The notes under the pieces: generated by a model
Databases searched by the model: none
Told to the model about the DNA's origin: nothing
Seen by the model: only the letters and a program-made list of their open reading frames with translations
Made by a program: the position numbers and the translations under genes
IMG/VR virus record: IMGVR_UViG_3300042731_006342
Span: 1-26,669 of that record
Length of the DNA: 26,669 nucleotides
Origin: a virus
Reading direction: 5' to 3' (one strand)
In this document: piece after piece, positions 5,604 to 11,958 of the stretch
How the letters are laid out: the number at the start of each line of letters is the position of its first letter
How positions within the stretch are numbered: position 1 is the stretch's first letter

Positions 5604-5754
5604 TAACGTCTTGGATCGTCATCCCGCCCAGATCGCCCGCCGCCAGCCAGTCCATCAAGCTGCGGTCAGGGTCACCGGTCCTGCTATTGCGCAAGACCAC
5701 CATCTCTAATTCTTCTAGGCTCATCTCATTTGCTTGGCGATTTAGGTTAGACAT
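5578..5754 (-). CDS. Hypothetical 58-residue protein
   Basis: It begins MSNLNRQANEMSLEELEMVV and ends MTIQDVIDEWDEGR. It is acidic and predicted helical; no family is recognised. Two ATGs are close (5760 and 5754). The second is preferred because AAAGGAG lies 8 bases upstream, against only 2 for the first. It is the first gene behind the second copy of the 92-bp promoter block, paralleling the cut gene at the left edge. Confidence 0.65.
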   Translation of the reverse strand: MSNLNRQANEMSLEELEMVVLRNSRTGDPDRSLMDWLAAGDLGGMTIQDVIDEWDEGR

Positions 5755-5777
5755 TTTCATTTCTCCTTTTCTCACTT

Positions 5778-5869
5778 TGCGGGACTCCCCGTCCCGCTCA
5801 ACTGTAGACATTCTACCATAAAACCCAACTCGTGTCAATACCTAAATGATTCTATCCGCTTATATCACC
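5778..5869. repeat. 92-bp direct repeat, copy 2 (promoter block)
   Basis: Identical by eye to 87-178, including the leader hairpin (5779-5797), the -10 and -35, and the CGCTTATA half-site at 5857-5864. To its right the palindrome of copy 1 is degraded by one base (ATAACCGCCGCTTAT), with a half-site at 5888-5895. The 5761-6125 stretch has no gene and is essentially a control region. Confidence 0.9.
5810..5838 (-). promoter_or_regulatory. Leftward sigma-70-like promoter (copy 2)
   Basis: TTGACA (5833-5838 on the minus strand), a 17-bp spacer and TAGAAT (5810-5815), identical to the copy at 119-147. It should drive the leftward genes from 5754 down. Confidence 0.8.
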
Positions 5870-5938
5870 AGCGCAACCCATAACCGCCGCTTATACCCCG
5901 CAGGTTAGAAACCGGTTAGAATCGTGTTGTTTTTCCAG

Positions 5939-5967
5939 TTGACAAAACACGTACTTTTTGCTACACT
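5939..5967 (+). promoter_or_regulatory. Rightward promoter of the packaging/structural operon
   Basis: TTGACA (5939-5944), a 17-bp spacer and TACACT (5962-5967), with a predicted start near 5974. Upstream, GGTTAGAA is repeated at 5903-5910 and 5914-5921 around the palindrome AACCGGTT, a possible regulator site. The leader before the first gene is about 150 nt. Confidence 0.75.
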
Positions 5968-6004
5968 GTAGCTGACTTTATCATTTTCCTCCTCCTGACT
6001 GGGG

Positions 6005-6034
6005 CCGGGCGGTTTTCCTCCTTTCGCCGCCCGG
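6005..6034 (+). promoter_or_regulatory. Leader hairpin in the 5' region of the long operon
   Basis: CCGGGCGG and CCGCCCGG form a perfect 8-bp stem with a 14-base pyrimidine-rich loop. A nine-G run follows instead of T's, so it is not a standard terminator. It is followed by ACAATATGGG-like direct repeats (near 6054 and 6100) before the first gene. A regulatory role is inferred. Confidence 0.4.
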
Positions 6035-6125
6035 TCCGACGGGGGGGGGTATCACAATATGGGTGTGCGATATGTTTGGGATAATTGGGATAAATACAAT
6101 ATGGGGCGGGGGCTAGGGTAGCCGT

Positions 6126-6953
6126 TTGCCAACCATCGTAGCCGTAACATCGGATACCCACCCAAACAGCACCATCGGCTTGTGCCCGCCATCCATCGAG
6201 AAAGTCGAAGGCGGCACACACAAGGCCAGCAAAGCCCAGCGGTGGCAGTGGCGATGCTGGCTCAAATTTTGGGATGAGGTCGAAAGTCTTAAAAAGCAGC
6301 TTAAGACCGAGGTCTGCCACTTTCAAAATGGCGACGTGGTAGACGACCCATACCACGCCACGACCGAAATCATCAGCAAGCACAAGAAAACCATACTCAA
6401 TATAGCGCTGGCAGTTCAAGGGCCAGCGCTTGACGTTGTGGATTATAATTTTTTTGTGACCGGCACAAACGCGCACGTGGGCCTAGAGGGGGGGTACGAA
6501 TGGCTGCTGGCCGACGACATCAGCGCAGAGCCAGACCCGGATGGCGCACTCGTTCCGAGCCGTCGCTATGTTGAGGTGTCAGGCGTCAATTTCGACCTGG
6601 CTCATCATCCCAGCACAATGGGCTTTATGCCACATACCCAAAAAGCCGCCGCTATGCGCGAATCGTTCAACATCGCCGCTGAATACAACCGGCGCGGTGA
6701 AAAACTCCCCGACATCGCCATCCGATCCCACGTCCATTATTTTGCCGATTCTGGCATTGACACTTACCCTCGTGTAATATTTACCCCCGGCTGGCAACTG
6801 ACAACATCGTTCGGACATCGCAAAGGCGGCGCTATTCGTCCTATCGGCGGTGTCATCATAATCTGCGAGGATGGTAATTATGACATCAAAAAACCGAAAC
6901 TCTATGAGCCAAGACGAGTTAGACCCTGGCGAGTTGATCGAAGACCCAAGTGA
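6126..6953 (+). CDS. Calcineurin-like metallophosphoesterase
   Basis: A 275-residue protein with the metallophosphoesterase signature in order: SDTH (Asp10, His12), NGDVVDD (Asp70), a GNHD-like GTNAHVG (Asn115, His117), LAHHPS (His160/161) and SHVHYF (His202, His204). These residues bind two metals and hydrolyse phosphate esters; the substrate is unknown (nucleic acid, nucleotide or protein). The start is TTG 6126, because the upstream ATG near 6103 meets a stop at once; no strong ribosome site is seen. It is the first gene of the long rightward operon, and its end overlaps the next gene by 74 bases. Confidence 0.8.
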   Translation: MPTIVAVTSDTHPNSTIGLCPPSIEKVEGGTHKASKAQRWQWRCWLKFWDEVESLKKQLKTEVCHFQNGDVVDDPYHATTEIISKHKKTILNIALAVQGPALDVVDYNFFVTGTNAHVGLEGGYEWLLADDISAEPDPDGALVPSRRYVEVSGVNFDLAHHPSTMGFMPHTQKAAAMRESFNIAAEYNRRGEKLPDIAIRSHVHYFADSGIDTYPRVIFTPGWQLTTSFGHRKGGAIRPIGGVIIICEDGNYDIKKPKLYEPRRVRPWRVDRRPK

Positions 6954-7227
6954 GGATGAACTATACCAGGCCATCGCCTCGGCGCTGTGCCACGACTCCA
7001 AGCCGATTTATACTGGCCCTGGCGCTTTCACGATAGACGAAGTGATCGCCATCATCGAACAAGAGGAAGGCCGCACTATCTCGCGCACGTCGGCGTTACG
7101 CCGTGCACAAAAGGCCATCAAACGCGGCGAGATAGTCCCTGTGTGGCTGGTATCCGATAACAGCACTAGGCAGCCGTTGCGAGGGTACGTGCTCAAGGCG
7201 GTGTATGACGAGTGGGACGGTAGATGA
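6880..7227 (+). CDS. Winged-helix-like DNA-binding protein (putative)
   Basis: About 115 residues. An acidic N-terminal part is followed by FTIDEVIAIIEQEEGRTISR and TSALRRAQKAIKRGEIVPVW, which read as helix-turn-helix with a following wing. This would fit a small phage regulator or recombination accessory protein, but no family is certain. ATG 6880 has GAGG 9 bases upstream; ATG 6871 and 6904 are alternatives. It ends just before the internal promoter at 7240-7269. Confidence 0.6.
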   Translation: MTSKNRNSMSQDELDPGELIEDPSEDELYQAIASALCHDSKPIYTGPGAFTIDEVIAIIEQEEGRTISRTSALRRAQKAIKRGEIVPVWLVSDNSTRQPLRGYVLKAVYDEWDGR

Positions 7228-7239
7228 CATAATGCGCTA

Positions 7240-7269
7240 TAGACAAAGTGAGCGCTTTTGTGTTATAAT
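7240..7269 (+). promoter_or_regulatory. Internal promoter giving a leaderless transcript
   Basis: TAGACA (7240-7245), an 18-bp spacer and TATAAT (7264-7269) with an extended TGT. The -10 ends 8 bases before ATG 7278, so the transcript would start at or within a base or two of the ATG. GCGCT and AGCGC flank the -35 as a short inverted repeat. Confidence 0.65.
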
Positions 7270-7277
7270 AGTTTCAG

Positions 7278-7496
7278 ATGACCAACAAATCAGACCTTGC
7301 CACCATTAGCGCCGCTGTCATCACCCTGGCCCGCGACGGTGAACTAGAACTGTTGCCGCACCAGGCGTCGTATCTCATTGACGCCTGGGGGGTGACGATG
7401 AAGCGCATCCTCGACTGGCATCGCGCCCACGGTGGCGGCCCGGTGGCGTGGTGCTGGACGTGCGGGGAGTTGAAGGAGAGGGGGCACAAGTGCTGA
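7278..7496 (+). CDS. Small zinc-binding protein, probably leaderless
   Basis: A 72-residue protein with a C-terminal CWTCGELKERGHKC motif (C-x2-C ... H-x-C), a likely zinc site. The N-terminal part is helical (DLATISAAVITLARDGELEL). There is no ribosome site, because the promoter -10 lies 8 bases upstream of the ATG; leaderless translation is inferred. Its end overlaps the 7490 GTG by 7 bases. Confidence 0.7.
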   Translation: MTNKSDLATISAAVITLARDGELELLPHQASYLIDAWGVTMKRILDWHRAHGGGPVAWCWTCGELKERGHKC

Positions 7497-7606
7497 AAGG
7501 ATACAAATACAAGCGTCTTAAATGTCCAATTTGTAGTAAAGACGTGGCAGAAAATTGGTATATTCGTCATATAAAAGAAAACCACTCGGAGGATAACGGT
7601 GCGTAA
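7490..7606 (+). CDS. 38-residue C2H2 zinc-finger-like mini-protein
   Basis: GTG 7490 overlaps the upstream gene end and opens 38 codons. The sequence has Cys12-x2-Cys15-x11-His27-x4-His32 (CPICSKDVAENWYIRHIKEN, then H), close to the classical C2H2 spacing. GGGGGC lies upstream as a weak ribosome site. It overlaps the next gene start by 8 bases. Motif, length and overlaps suggest a real gene. Confidence 0.6.
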   Translation: MLKGYKYKRLKCPICSKDVAENWYIRHIKENHSEDNGA

Positions 7607-7802
7607 AATTCTGTGGCTGATTTACAAACATCTTCATTGGCATAACGACTATCCGGGCGCATCACGGGGGCGTTTCTTGGACGGTCTCAAAGAACTGTAC
7701 TGGATTCGCTTGTGTGGTCATTCGTGGCGGTTTTCGCTGCACATCGCCAACATTTACTGGAAACTCCCCGGATTGACCATTGATAGACTGGTGTCAAAAT
7801 GA
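7599..7802 (+). CDS. Hypothetical 67-residue aromatic-rich protein
   Basis: GTG 7599 follows CGGAGGATAAC, a good ribosome site. The product begins MRKILWLIYKHLHWHNDYPG and is rich in Trp, His and Leu, suggesting membrane association or a compact helical fold. No family is recognised. ATGA overlap with the next gene. Confidence 0.6.
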   Translation: MRKILWLIYKHLHWHNDYPGASRGRFLDGLKELYWIRLCGHSWRFSLHIANIYWKLPGLTIDRLVSK

Positions 7803-8071
7803 AGCTAGATTTTATGGATAATTTATCTCAGGCAGAAAAAGAGCAGCTATTGCAGCTGCAAACTCGGCTAGAAAACTTAGAAAACTGTCACATCGAACGC
7901 GCCGCGATGGGCTGGCGCGGGCAGTTTGACGAGCGCCAGCGCGGGCTGATTCGCAACTGCGAAAAATACGCCAGTGATAACCCGTCTGGTTTGCCGGGAC
8001 ATAAGTTGATACTCATTGTGGCTAAGATGGCTCAACTGTTGGATGGTGAGAAGAAATGGTCAGATGGTTGA
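7799..8071 (+). CDS. Hypothetical 90-residue helical protein
   Basis: It begins MKLDFMDNLSQAEKEQLLQL with an amphipathic coiled-coil-like N-terminal third (about 9-32), then RGQFDERQRGLIRNCEKYA. No known domain. It is coupled by ATGA to the gene before and overlaps the next by 16 bases. Confidence 0.65.
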   Translation: MKLDFMDNLSQAEKEQLLQLQTRLENLENCHIERAAMGWRGQFDERQRGLIRNCEKYASDNPSGLPGHKLILIVAKMAQLLDGEKKWSDG

Positions 8072-8199
8072 GCTACACGAAATTGGACCCATTCGCAGCC
8101 CTCGGCGCTGTCGGCATGCTGCGCCTCGCCGCTGTGCTGGGCGACAGCCCGTTGCCGCTGGCGGTGCGGTTGATGAGGATGGCGGTTGATGTTCCATAA
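8056..8199 (+). CDS. Hypothetical 47-residue hydrophobic mini-protein
   Basis: ATG 8056 has GGTGAG five bases upstream. The 47-codon frame begins MVRWLSYTKLDPFAALGAVG, contains one moderately hydrophobic helix and ends RMAVDVP. It fills the gap between two better-supported genes and overlaps both, which supports translation. Confidence 0.5.
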   Translation: MVRWLSYTKLDPFAALGAVGMLRLAAVLGDSPLPLAVRLMRMAVDVP

Positions 8200-8395
8200 A
8201 AGCGGCCAGTATCGCGGCGAAAAAGTCCGCTATCCCGACGGCGTTGGCTGCTGCGTCTGGCGCGTGTTCCCCGGTGAGGACGAGGGGCTGGGCGTGGCGA
8301 TTGACTTTTTGCCAGAGGACATTGACGACTTGATAGCACTCTTGCAAACGCTAAAGGGCGCTGAGGCGGTGGAATTTGAGGACGGTGAAGCATAG
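8189..8395 (+). CDS. Hypothetical 68-residue protein
   Basis: From ATG 8189, beginning MFHKSGQYRGEKVRYPDGVG. Alternating strands lead to an acidic helical end (PEDIDDLIALLQTLKGAEAV). No family is recognised. It starts inside the previous mini-gene; GAGGATGG upstream may serve as the ribosome site. Confidence 0.65.
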   Translation: MFHKSGQYRGEKVRYPDGVGCCVWRVFPGEDEGLGVAIDFLPEDIDDLIALLQTLKGAEAVEFEDGEA

Positions 8396-8407
8396 GAGGA
8401 ATTTGCA

Positions 8408-8671
8408 ATGCTGGACTTTGATAGTATGTCAGAGGGGCAACTGAAAGACTTGATTAAAGACCTGTCTACAAAAGGGCGCGAAACAAAGAGTCCCGACATT
8501 AGCGCACTTTTTGCCCCTGTGCCTCAAATGGGCGAATGTGACCAATGCGGCAGTGATTTGAGACAGCTTTCCCGCGTTGGACTGACCATTAAATACAGTG
8601 GCTTTGAGTTTTGTTGCGATTGCTGTTATGAGGAATGGATGGATGCTCGTTATGAGAGCAGAAGGACATAG
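8408..8671 (+). CDS. Small zinc-binding protein
   Basis: 87 residues from ATG 8408 behind TAGGAGGAATTTGC. The N-terminal half is acidic and helical (EGQLKDLIKDLSTKGRETKS). The second half has paired cysteines (CDQCGSD and FCCDCCYEEW), as in a zinc ribbon. Possible nucleic-acid or protein adaptor; no specific family. Confidence 0.7.
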   Translation: MLDFDSMSEGQLKDLIKDLSTKGRETKSPDISALFAPVPQMGECDQCGSDLRQLSRVGLTIKYSGFEFCCDCCYEEWMDARYESRRT

Positions 8672-8678
8672 CGGGGTT

Positions 8679-9086
8679 ATGACCGCAATCCTGGCCCTCG
8701 CGCTTCTATTCGCTCCCACCGAGCCGCTACGCGACGCCCGGCACGTCGAGCTATCCCGCGTATCTCACTATGCACCAGGCAGAATGCAAGAGGTCATTGC
8801 CAACCGGCAAAACGGATGCTGTGGGCGCTACTCGCTGCCCGATCCACTGCCGCAAGCCGACGGCTACATTGCCACGGCGTGGCCTGATGACATCGGAACC
8901 TTCGTCACGCTGCGGCCGGTCGGTTCAAAGCGCTGGTGGCGGCTCTACGTCGTGGACTGCGGCGGGCGCAGTGACGGGGGGCAGGCGTGGTTGTTGAGGA
9001 ACGGGATTGTTGGGGAAGTGGACTATGAGACGGCGCTGGCCTGGGGCACGGTGGGGCGGCTGGGAGAGGTGGAGGTGTTGAGGTGA
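8679..9086 (+). CDS. Exported protein of unknown function
   Basis: About 135 residues from ATG 8679, with a short hydrophobic signal-like stretch (MTAILALALLFAPTEPLRDA) followed by a Cys- and Trp-containing domain (VSHYAPGRMQEVIANRQNGC, VVDCGGRSDGG). The compact domain, with GRYSLPDPLP and two or three cysteines, would suit a secreted barrel-like fold, but I cannot name it. ATG 8652 is an alternative start; no ribosome site settles the choice. Confidence 0.6.
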   Translation: MTAILALALLFAPTEPLRDARHVELSRVSHYAPGRMQEVIANRQNGCCGRYSLPDPLPQADGYIATAWPDDIGTFVTLRPVGSKRWWRLYVVDCGGRSDGGQAWLLRNGIVGEVDYETALAWGTVGRLGEVEVLR

Positions 9087-9244
9087 CTCCGCCGAATATA
9101 ACAATAACTATCGTGGTTGATACAAGCCGATTTGACGCCGCTCTGGTCGAGACAAAGCGTGTATTGACCAGACTGTTTTACTGGCGTCGCGTCACGATTC
9201 TGACAGGGTTTGTCACATTATGCGCTATACTGAGCACGATTTGA
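9083..9244 (+). CDS. 53-residue membrane mini-protein
   Basis: GTG 9083 overlaps the upstream TGA (GTGA) and has GGAGG upstream at 9070-9074. It begins MTPPNITITIVVDTSRFDAA and ends in a hydrophobic helix (VTILTGFVTLCAILSTI), so it looks tail-anchored. No family is recognised. Confidence 0.55.
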   Translation: MTPPNITITIVVDTSRFDAALVETKRVLTRLFYWRRVTILTGFVTLCAILSTI

Positions 9245-9327
9245 AACAGCACATCCCATTTCTGAGAGTTATTTGGTCGGTATTATGGTTCATCGTGATC
9301 GTTCTGGCTATAGTAAAGCATCTGTGA
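9220..9327 (+). CDS. 35-residue single-TM mini-protein
   Basis: ATG 9220 opens 35 codons, overlapping the previous gene by 25 bases. It is an amphipathic start (MRYTEHDLKQHIPFLRVIW) plus a TM helix (VLWFIVIVLAIV) and KHL. It ends as GTGA with the next start. No obvious ribosome site. Confidence 0.5.
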   Translation: MRYTEHDLKQHIPFLRVIWSVLWFIVIVLAIVKHL

Positions 9328-9425
9328 CCCGCCGCCGCTACCCCCGCGAGTTCTGGTACTTCGTCGCGCTCAACGCGCTGGTGGCTGCGGCGGTGGCGGT
9401 GGCGGGGATGGTGGTGGGGCGGTGA
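9324..9425 (+). CDS. 33-residue single-TM mini-protein
   Basis: GTG 9324 opens MTRRRYPREFWYFVALNALV, followed by an Ala/Val-rich TM helix ending VVGR. The MTRRR beginning matches the start of the 3228 gene, where the DNA GTGACCCGCCGCCGC is shared. It is linked by GTGA overlaps on both sides. Confidence 0.55.
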   Translation: MTRRRYPREFWYFVALNALVAAAVAVAGMVVGR

Positions 9426-9925
9426 ATAGAGATAGTAAAGTTAAGCAAGAAATATTAGACAATCTAATGTCTCCCAGTGAAGTTTTGGAAAGAATAGAAT
9501 GTCTGGAAAATGTAGACCGTCGGGATTTTTATACTGATGGCAAGCTTGATTTGGCGAAGGCGGAGCGAAGAGGTAAGCTTGGACAAATCAAGGGCTTTTC
9601 TTGTGATGGAAACGGTAAGATCATTGACATTCAGCTTTATAATGATCATTCTGGTATCGTTTATTTGATTCGGGCCGAAAACGGATTGATTAAAATAGGA
9701 CAAACAACCAAGTTGGCCAAAAGACTTTCTGCCATTGATAATGCTTCCCCAACAAGTGTTAAACTGGTTTCATCTGGCTTTGTGCTGAATCGCCGTAAGG
9801 TTGAAAGTGAGCTTCACAGTAAGTTTGCTGGCAGAAGGATAAAGGGGGAATGGTTTGATTTAAGCGAAACAGAGACGAATAAGGCCATCAGAATTTTGTC
9901 GGATTATGTTATAGATGAAGAGTAG
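9422..9925 (+). CDS. GIY-YIG/T5orf172-type nuclease domain protein
   Basis: A 167-residue protein. Residues 78-148 match the GIY-YIG-like T5orf172/MUG113 type: IVYLIRAENGLIKIGQTT, then KRLSAIDNASP, and ESELHSKFAGRRIKGEWFDL. Such domains cut or bind DNA and often occur in selfish phage genes. Residues 15-75 (MSPSEVLERIECLENVDRRD) resemble the tail of small-terminase proteins, hinting at fusion with, or insertion near, a terminase gene. It is clearly more AT-rich than the terminase genes that follow. The activity is inferred. Confidence 0.65.
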   Translation: MNRDSKVKQEILDNLMSPSEVLERIECLENVDRRDFYTDGKLDLAKAERRGKLGQIKGFSCDGNGKIIDIQLYNDHSGIVYLIRAENGLIKIGQTTKLAKRLSAIDNASPTSVKLVSSGFVLNRRKVESELHSKFAGRRIKGEWFDLSETETNKAIRILSDYVIDEE

Positions 9926-9927
9926 AA

Positions 9928-10548
9928 ATGATTGCGCTATTGGCGGGTGAACGACAGAGGGGAGAATCAAGTAAAGCTGCTCAAGCCTGTAATGATTATT
10001 TGAGGCTAGGCCCTGGCCGTTCTCTACACGATCTTTGGCGCGTGTATGCCAAAGTTGACCAAAGTCAACCGCCTACGCGTTCTTTGGGGACCATAAAGAG
10101 TTGGTCGGCCCGCTATGGCTGGCAAAGCCGTGCCGCCGATTACGATGCCAAGCTAGAGGAAGAAAAAAACGCCCGCGCTGAAAAAATAATGCAATCTGGC
10201 CTTGCGCTGGAACACGAACGGGTTGACAATCTTAAAGACTTGGCTATTTTTCTGTGGGGCGAAATTACGACAAAGGGTGAAGACGATTCGTACCCCAACG
10301 TTTGGTTGCCCGACGTGAAGCAAATCGGCTCTGGTGTACACGCTGAACGAGTAGACATAGAACGTTTTAACTCACCGCTCATCAGTGAATTTCGTGCCAC
10401 TCTGGATGATTTGGCAAAAGAGACGGGTGGCCGCAAGCAACGCCACGAGCACACCGGCGAGGGCGGGGGCGCTATACCCGTAAAACATTACATCACATTT
10501 AGCCCTGATGAGTGGAATGAGAAAGATAACACCGATAGCGACGTATGA
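9928..10548 (+). CDS. Terminase small subunit (putative)
   Basis: A 206-residue protein. The YLRLGPGRSLHDLWRVYAKV and LGTIKSWSARYGWQSRAADY stretches fit a small-terminase DNA-recognition helix-turn-helix, and a long helix follows (DAKLEEEKNARAEKIMQSGL). It would recognise the packaging site and load the large subunit. It overlaps the large terminase by 41 bases, the usual order. ATG 9928 follows the upstream stop by 3 bases. Confidence 0.75.
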   Translation: MIALLAGERQRGESSKAAQACNDYLRLGPGRSLHDLWRVYAKVDQSQPPTRSLGTIKSWSARYGWQSRAADYDAKLEEEKNARAEKIMQSGLALEHERVDNLKDLAIFLWGEITTKGEDDSYPNVWLPDVKQIGSGVHAERVDIERFNSPLISEFRATLDDLAKETGGRKQRHEHTGEGGGAIPVKHYITFSPDEWNEKDNTDSDV

Positions 10549-11779
10549 GCCGTTACCCTGGCAACTAGAGCCGTTGCGGGACACCTCGCCCGTGGTGCTC
10601 TTGACCGGCTCTGCCGGCGGTGGCAAATCCCGGTGTGCCGCTGAAAAGGTTCACGCTTATATGCTGCGCTATCCAGAGGCAACCGGTTTGATGCTGCGCA
10701 AGGCCCGTGAGTTTGCCAGCAAATCTATTGTGCCATTTGCGCGGCGCAACGTGATTGGCAAAGACCCGTTTGTGACGTATCGCCAAAGTGCCGGATATTT
10801 TGAATACGCAAACGGAAGCGCGTTGTACTGGGGCGGTATGCGCAATGATGACCAGCGTGAGGCCATTCGCTCGATGGGGCCAGATGGCTCTTTTGACATC
10901 GTGTGGTTGGAGGAAGCAAACGCTTTTAGCAGATTGGATTTTGATGAGATTCTAGCTAGGATGCGCGGCAAAGCAGCAGACTGGCGTCAGATTATTCTCA
11001 CCACTAACCCTGACTCACCTGCTCACTGGATTCATCAGGACTTGATTCTCGGCAGTGGCGCGAATGTATATTACAGCAGCGCACAAGAAAACCCGCACAA
11101 TCCACCAGACTATGCCGAGACGCTTTCGCGCTTGACCGGCGTGTTGGCCGACCGCCTCGTGCGGGGGCTATGGGTGCAAGCCGAGGGCGCAATCTATGGT
11201 ACATTTGACGCGGAGATACACGTCATTGATCCGTTCGAAATACCGAATGACTGGCGACGATTGCGGGCAATTGACTTTGGCTATACCAATCCTTTTGTGT
11301 GCCAGTGGTGGGCGTTGAACGGCGATGGTGATATGTTTCTCTACCGTGAGATTTATCACACGGGCCGAACGGTGCGCGCTCACGCTGAACAAATTCGAGC
11401 GCTGTCTGAGGGCGAGCCGATAGAAGCGACGATCTGCGACCACGACGCTGAGGATCGTGCTACGCTAGCCGAGAATGGCATTATCAATCAAGCCGCCGAC
11501 AAGCGGGTGAGCATTGGCATAGAGCGAGTTAAAGAGCGACTGCGCAAGCGCGAAAGTGGCAAGCCGAGGCTGTGCATTATGTGTGATTGCCTGGTGGAGA
11601 TTGACCCGGTGCTAGAACAGAAAAAGTTGCCAGTATCCACGCTAGCAGAAATATCAGGCTATGTGTGGGCGAATCATAAAACAAAGGAAGTGCCAGTAAA
11701 GGAAAACGACCACGGCTGTGATGCTATGCGCTATGCAGCGATGTATGTTGACGGCGGCTCGTCGTGGGACTGGTTCTAA
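10508..11779 (+). CDS. terL: Terminase large subunit
   Basis: 423 residues, a usual size. The packaging ATPase has Walker A LTGSAGGGKS (about 32-41), Walker B FDIVWLEEAN (Glu135/136) and coupling motif LTTN (164-167). The RNase H-like nuclease has AIDFGYTNPF (Asp256), ATICDHDAED (Asp311/313) and a C-terminal NDHGCDAMRYA. It drives DNA into the prohead and cuts it. ATG 10517 is an alternative start. The stop overlaps the next ATG (TAATG). Confidence 0.95.
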   Translation: MSGMRKITPIATYEPLPWQLEPLRDTSPVVLLTGSAGGGKSRCAAEKVHAYMLRYPEATGLMLRKAREFASKSIVPFARRNVIGKDPFVTYRQSAGYFEYANGSALYWGGMRNDDQREAIRSMGPDGSFDIVWLEEANAFSRLDFDEILARMRGKAADWRQIILTTNPDSPAHWIHQDLILGSGANVYYSSAQENPHNPPDYAETLSRLTGVLADRLVRGLWVQAEGAIYGTFDAEIHVIDPFEIPNDWRRLRAIDFGYTNPFVCQWWALNGDGDMFLYREIYHTGRTVRAHAEQIRALSEGEPIEATICDHDAEDRATLAENGIINQAADKRVSIGIERVKERLRKRESGKPRLCIMCDCLVEIDPVLEQKKLPVSTLAEISGYVWANHKTKEVPVKENDHGCDAMRYAAMYVDGGSSWDWF

Positions 11780-11958
11780 TGCGCATCCGCCCCGCCGACA
11801 TCGCGCTGGCACTACTCACGGCACTCATTATCCTGTCACCTGTGGCGTGGGTGCTGGGCGCGCCGTTGATTCGCGTAGCGCCGACGATGACATTCTGGGT
11901 TGTACTCTGGTTAGTCGTGGCGGCGTTGGGCCGTCAAGGAACAGACGATGATAGTTGA
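11779..11958 (+). CDS. Two-TM mini-protein between terminase and portal
   Basis: A 59-residue protein, MRIRPADIALALLTALIILS at the N-terminus, with two hydrophobic helices (about 8-28 and 36-51) and an acidic tail. Its start overlaps the terminase stop (TAATG) and its end overlaps the portal start by 11 bases. An inserted membrane protein between the packaging motor and portal is unusual. Function unknown. Confidence 0.65.
   Translation: MRIRPADIALALLTALIILSPVAWVLGAPLIRVAPTMTFWVVLWLVVAALGRQGTDDDS

Noticed and set aside
5961-6476. Leftward 171-codon open frame
   Set aside because: Lies opposite the metallophosphoesterase, whose catalytic motifs are clear, and crosses the rightward promoter and leader hairpin; no ribosome site.
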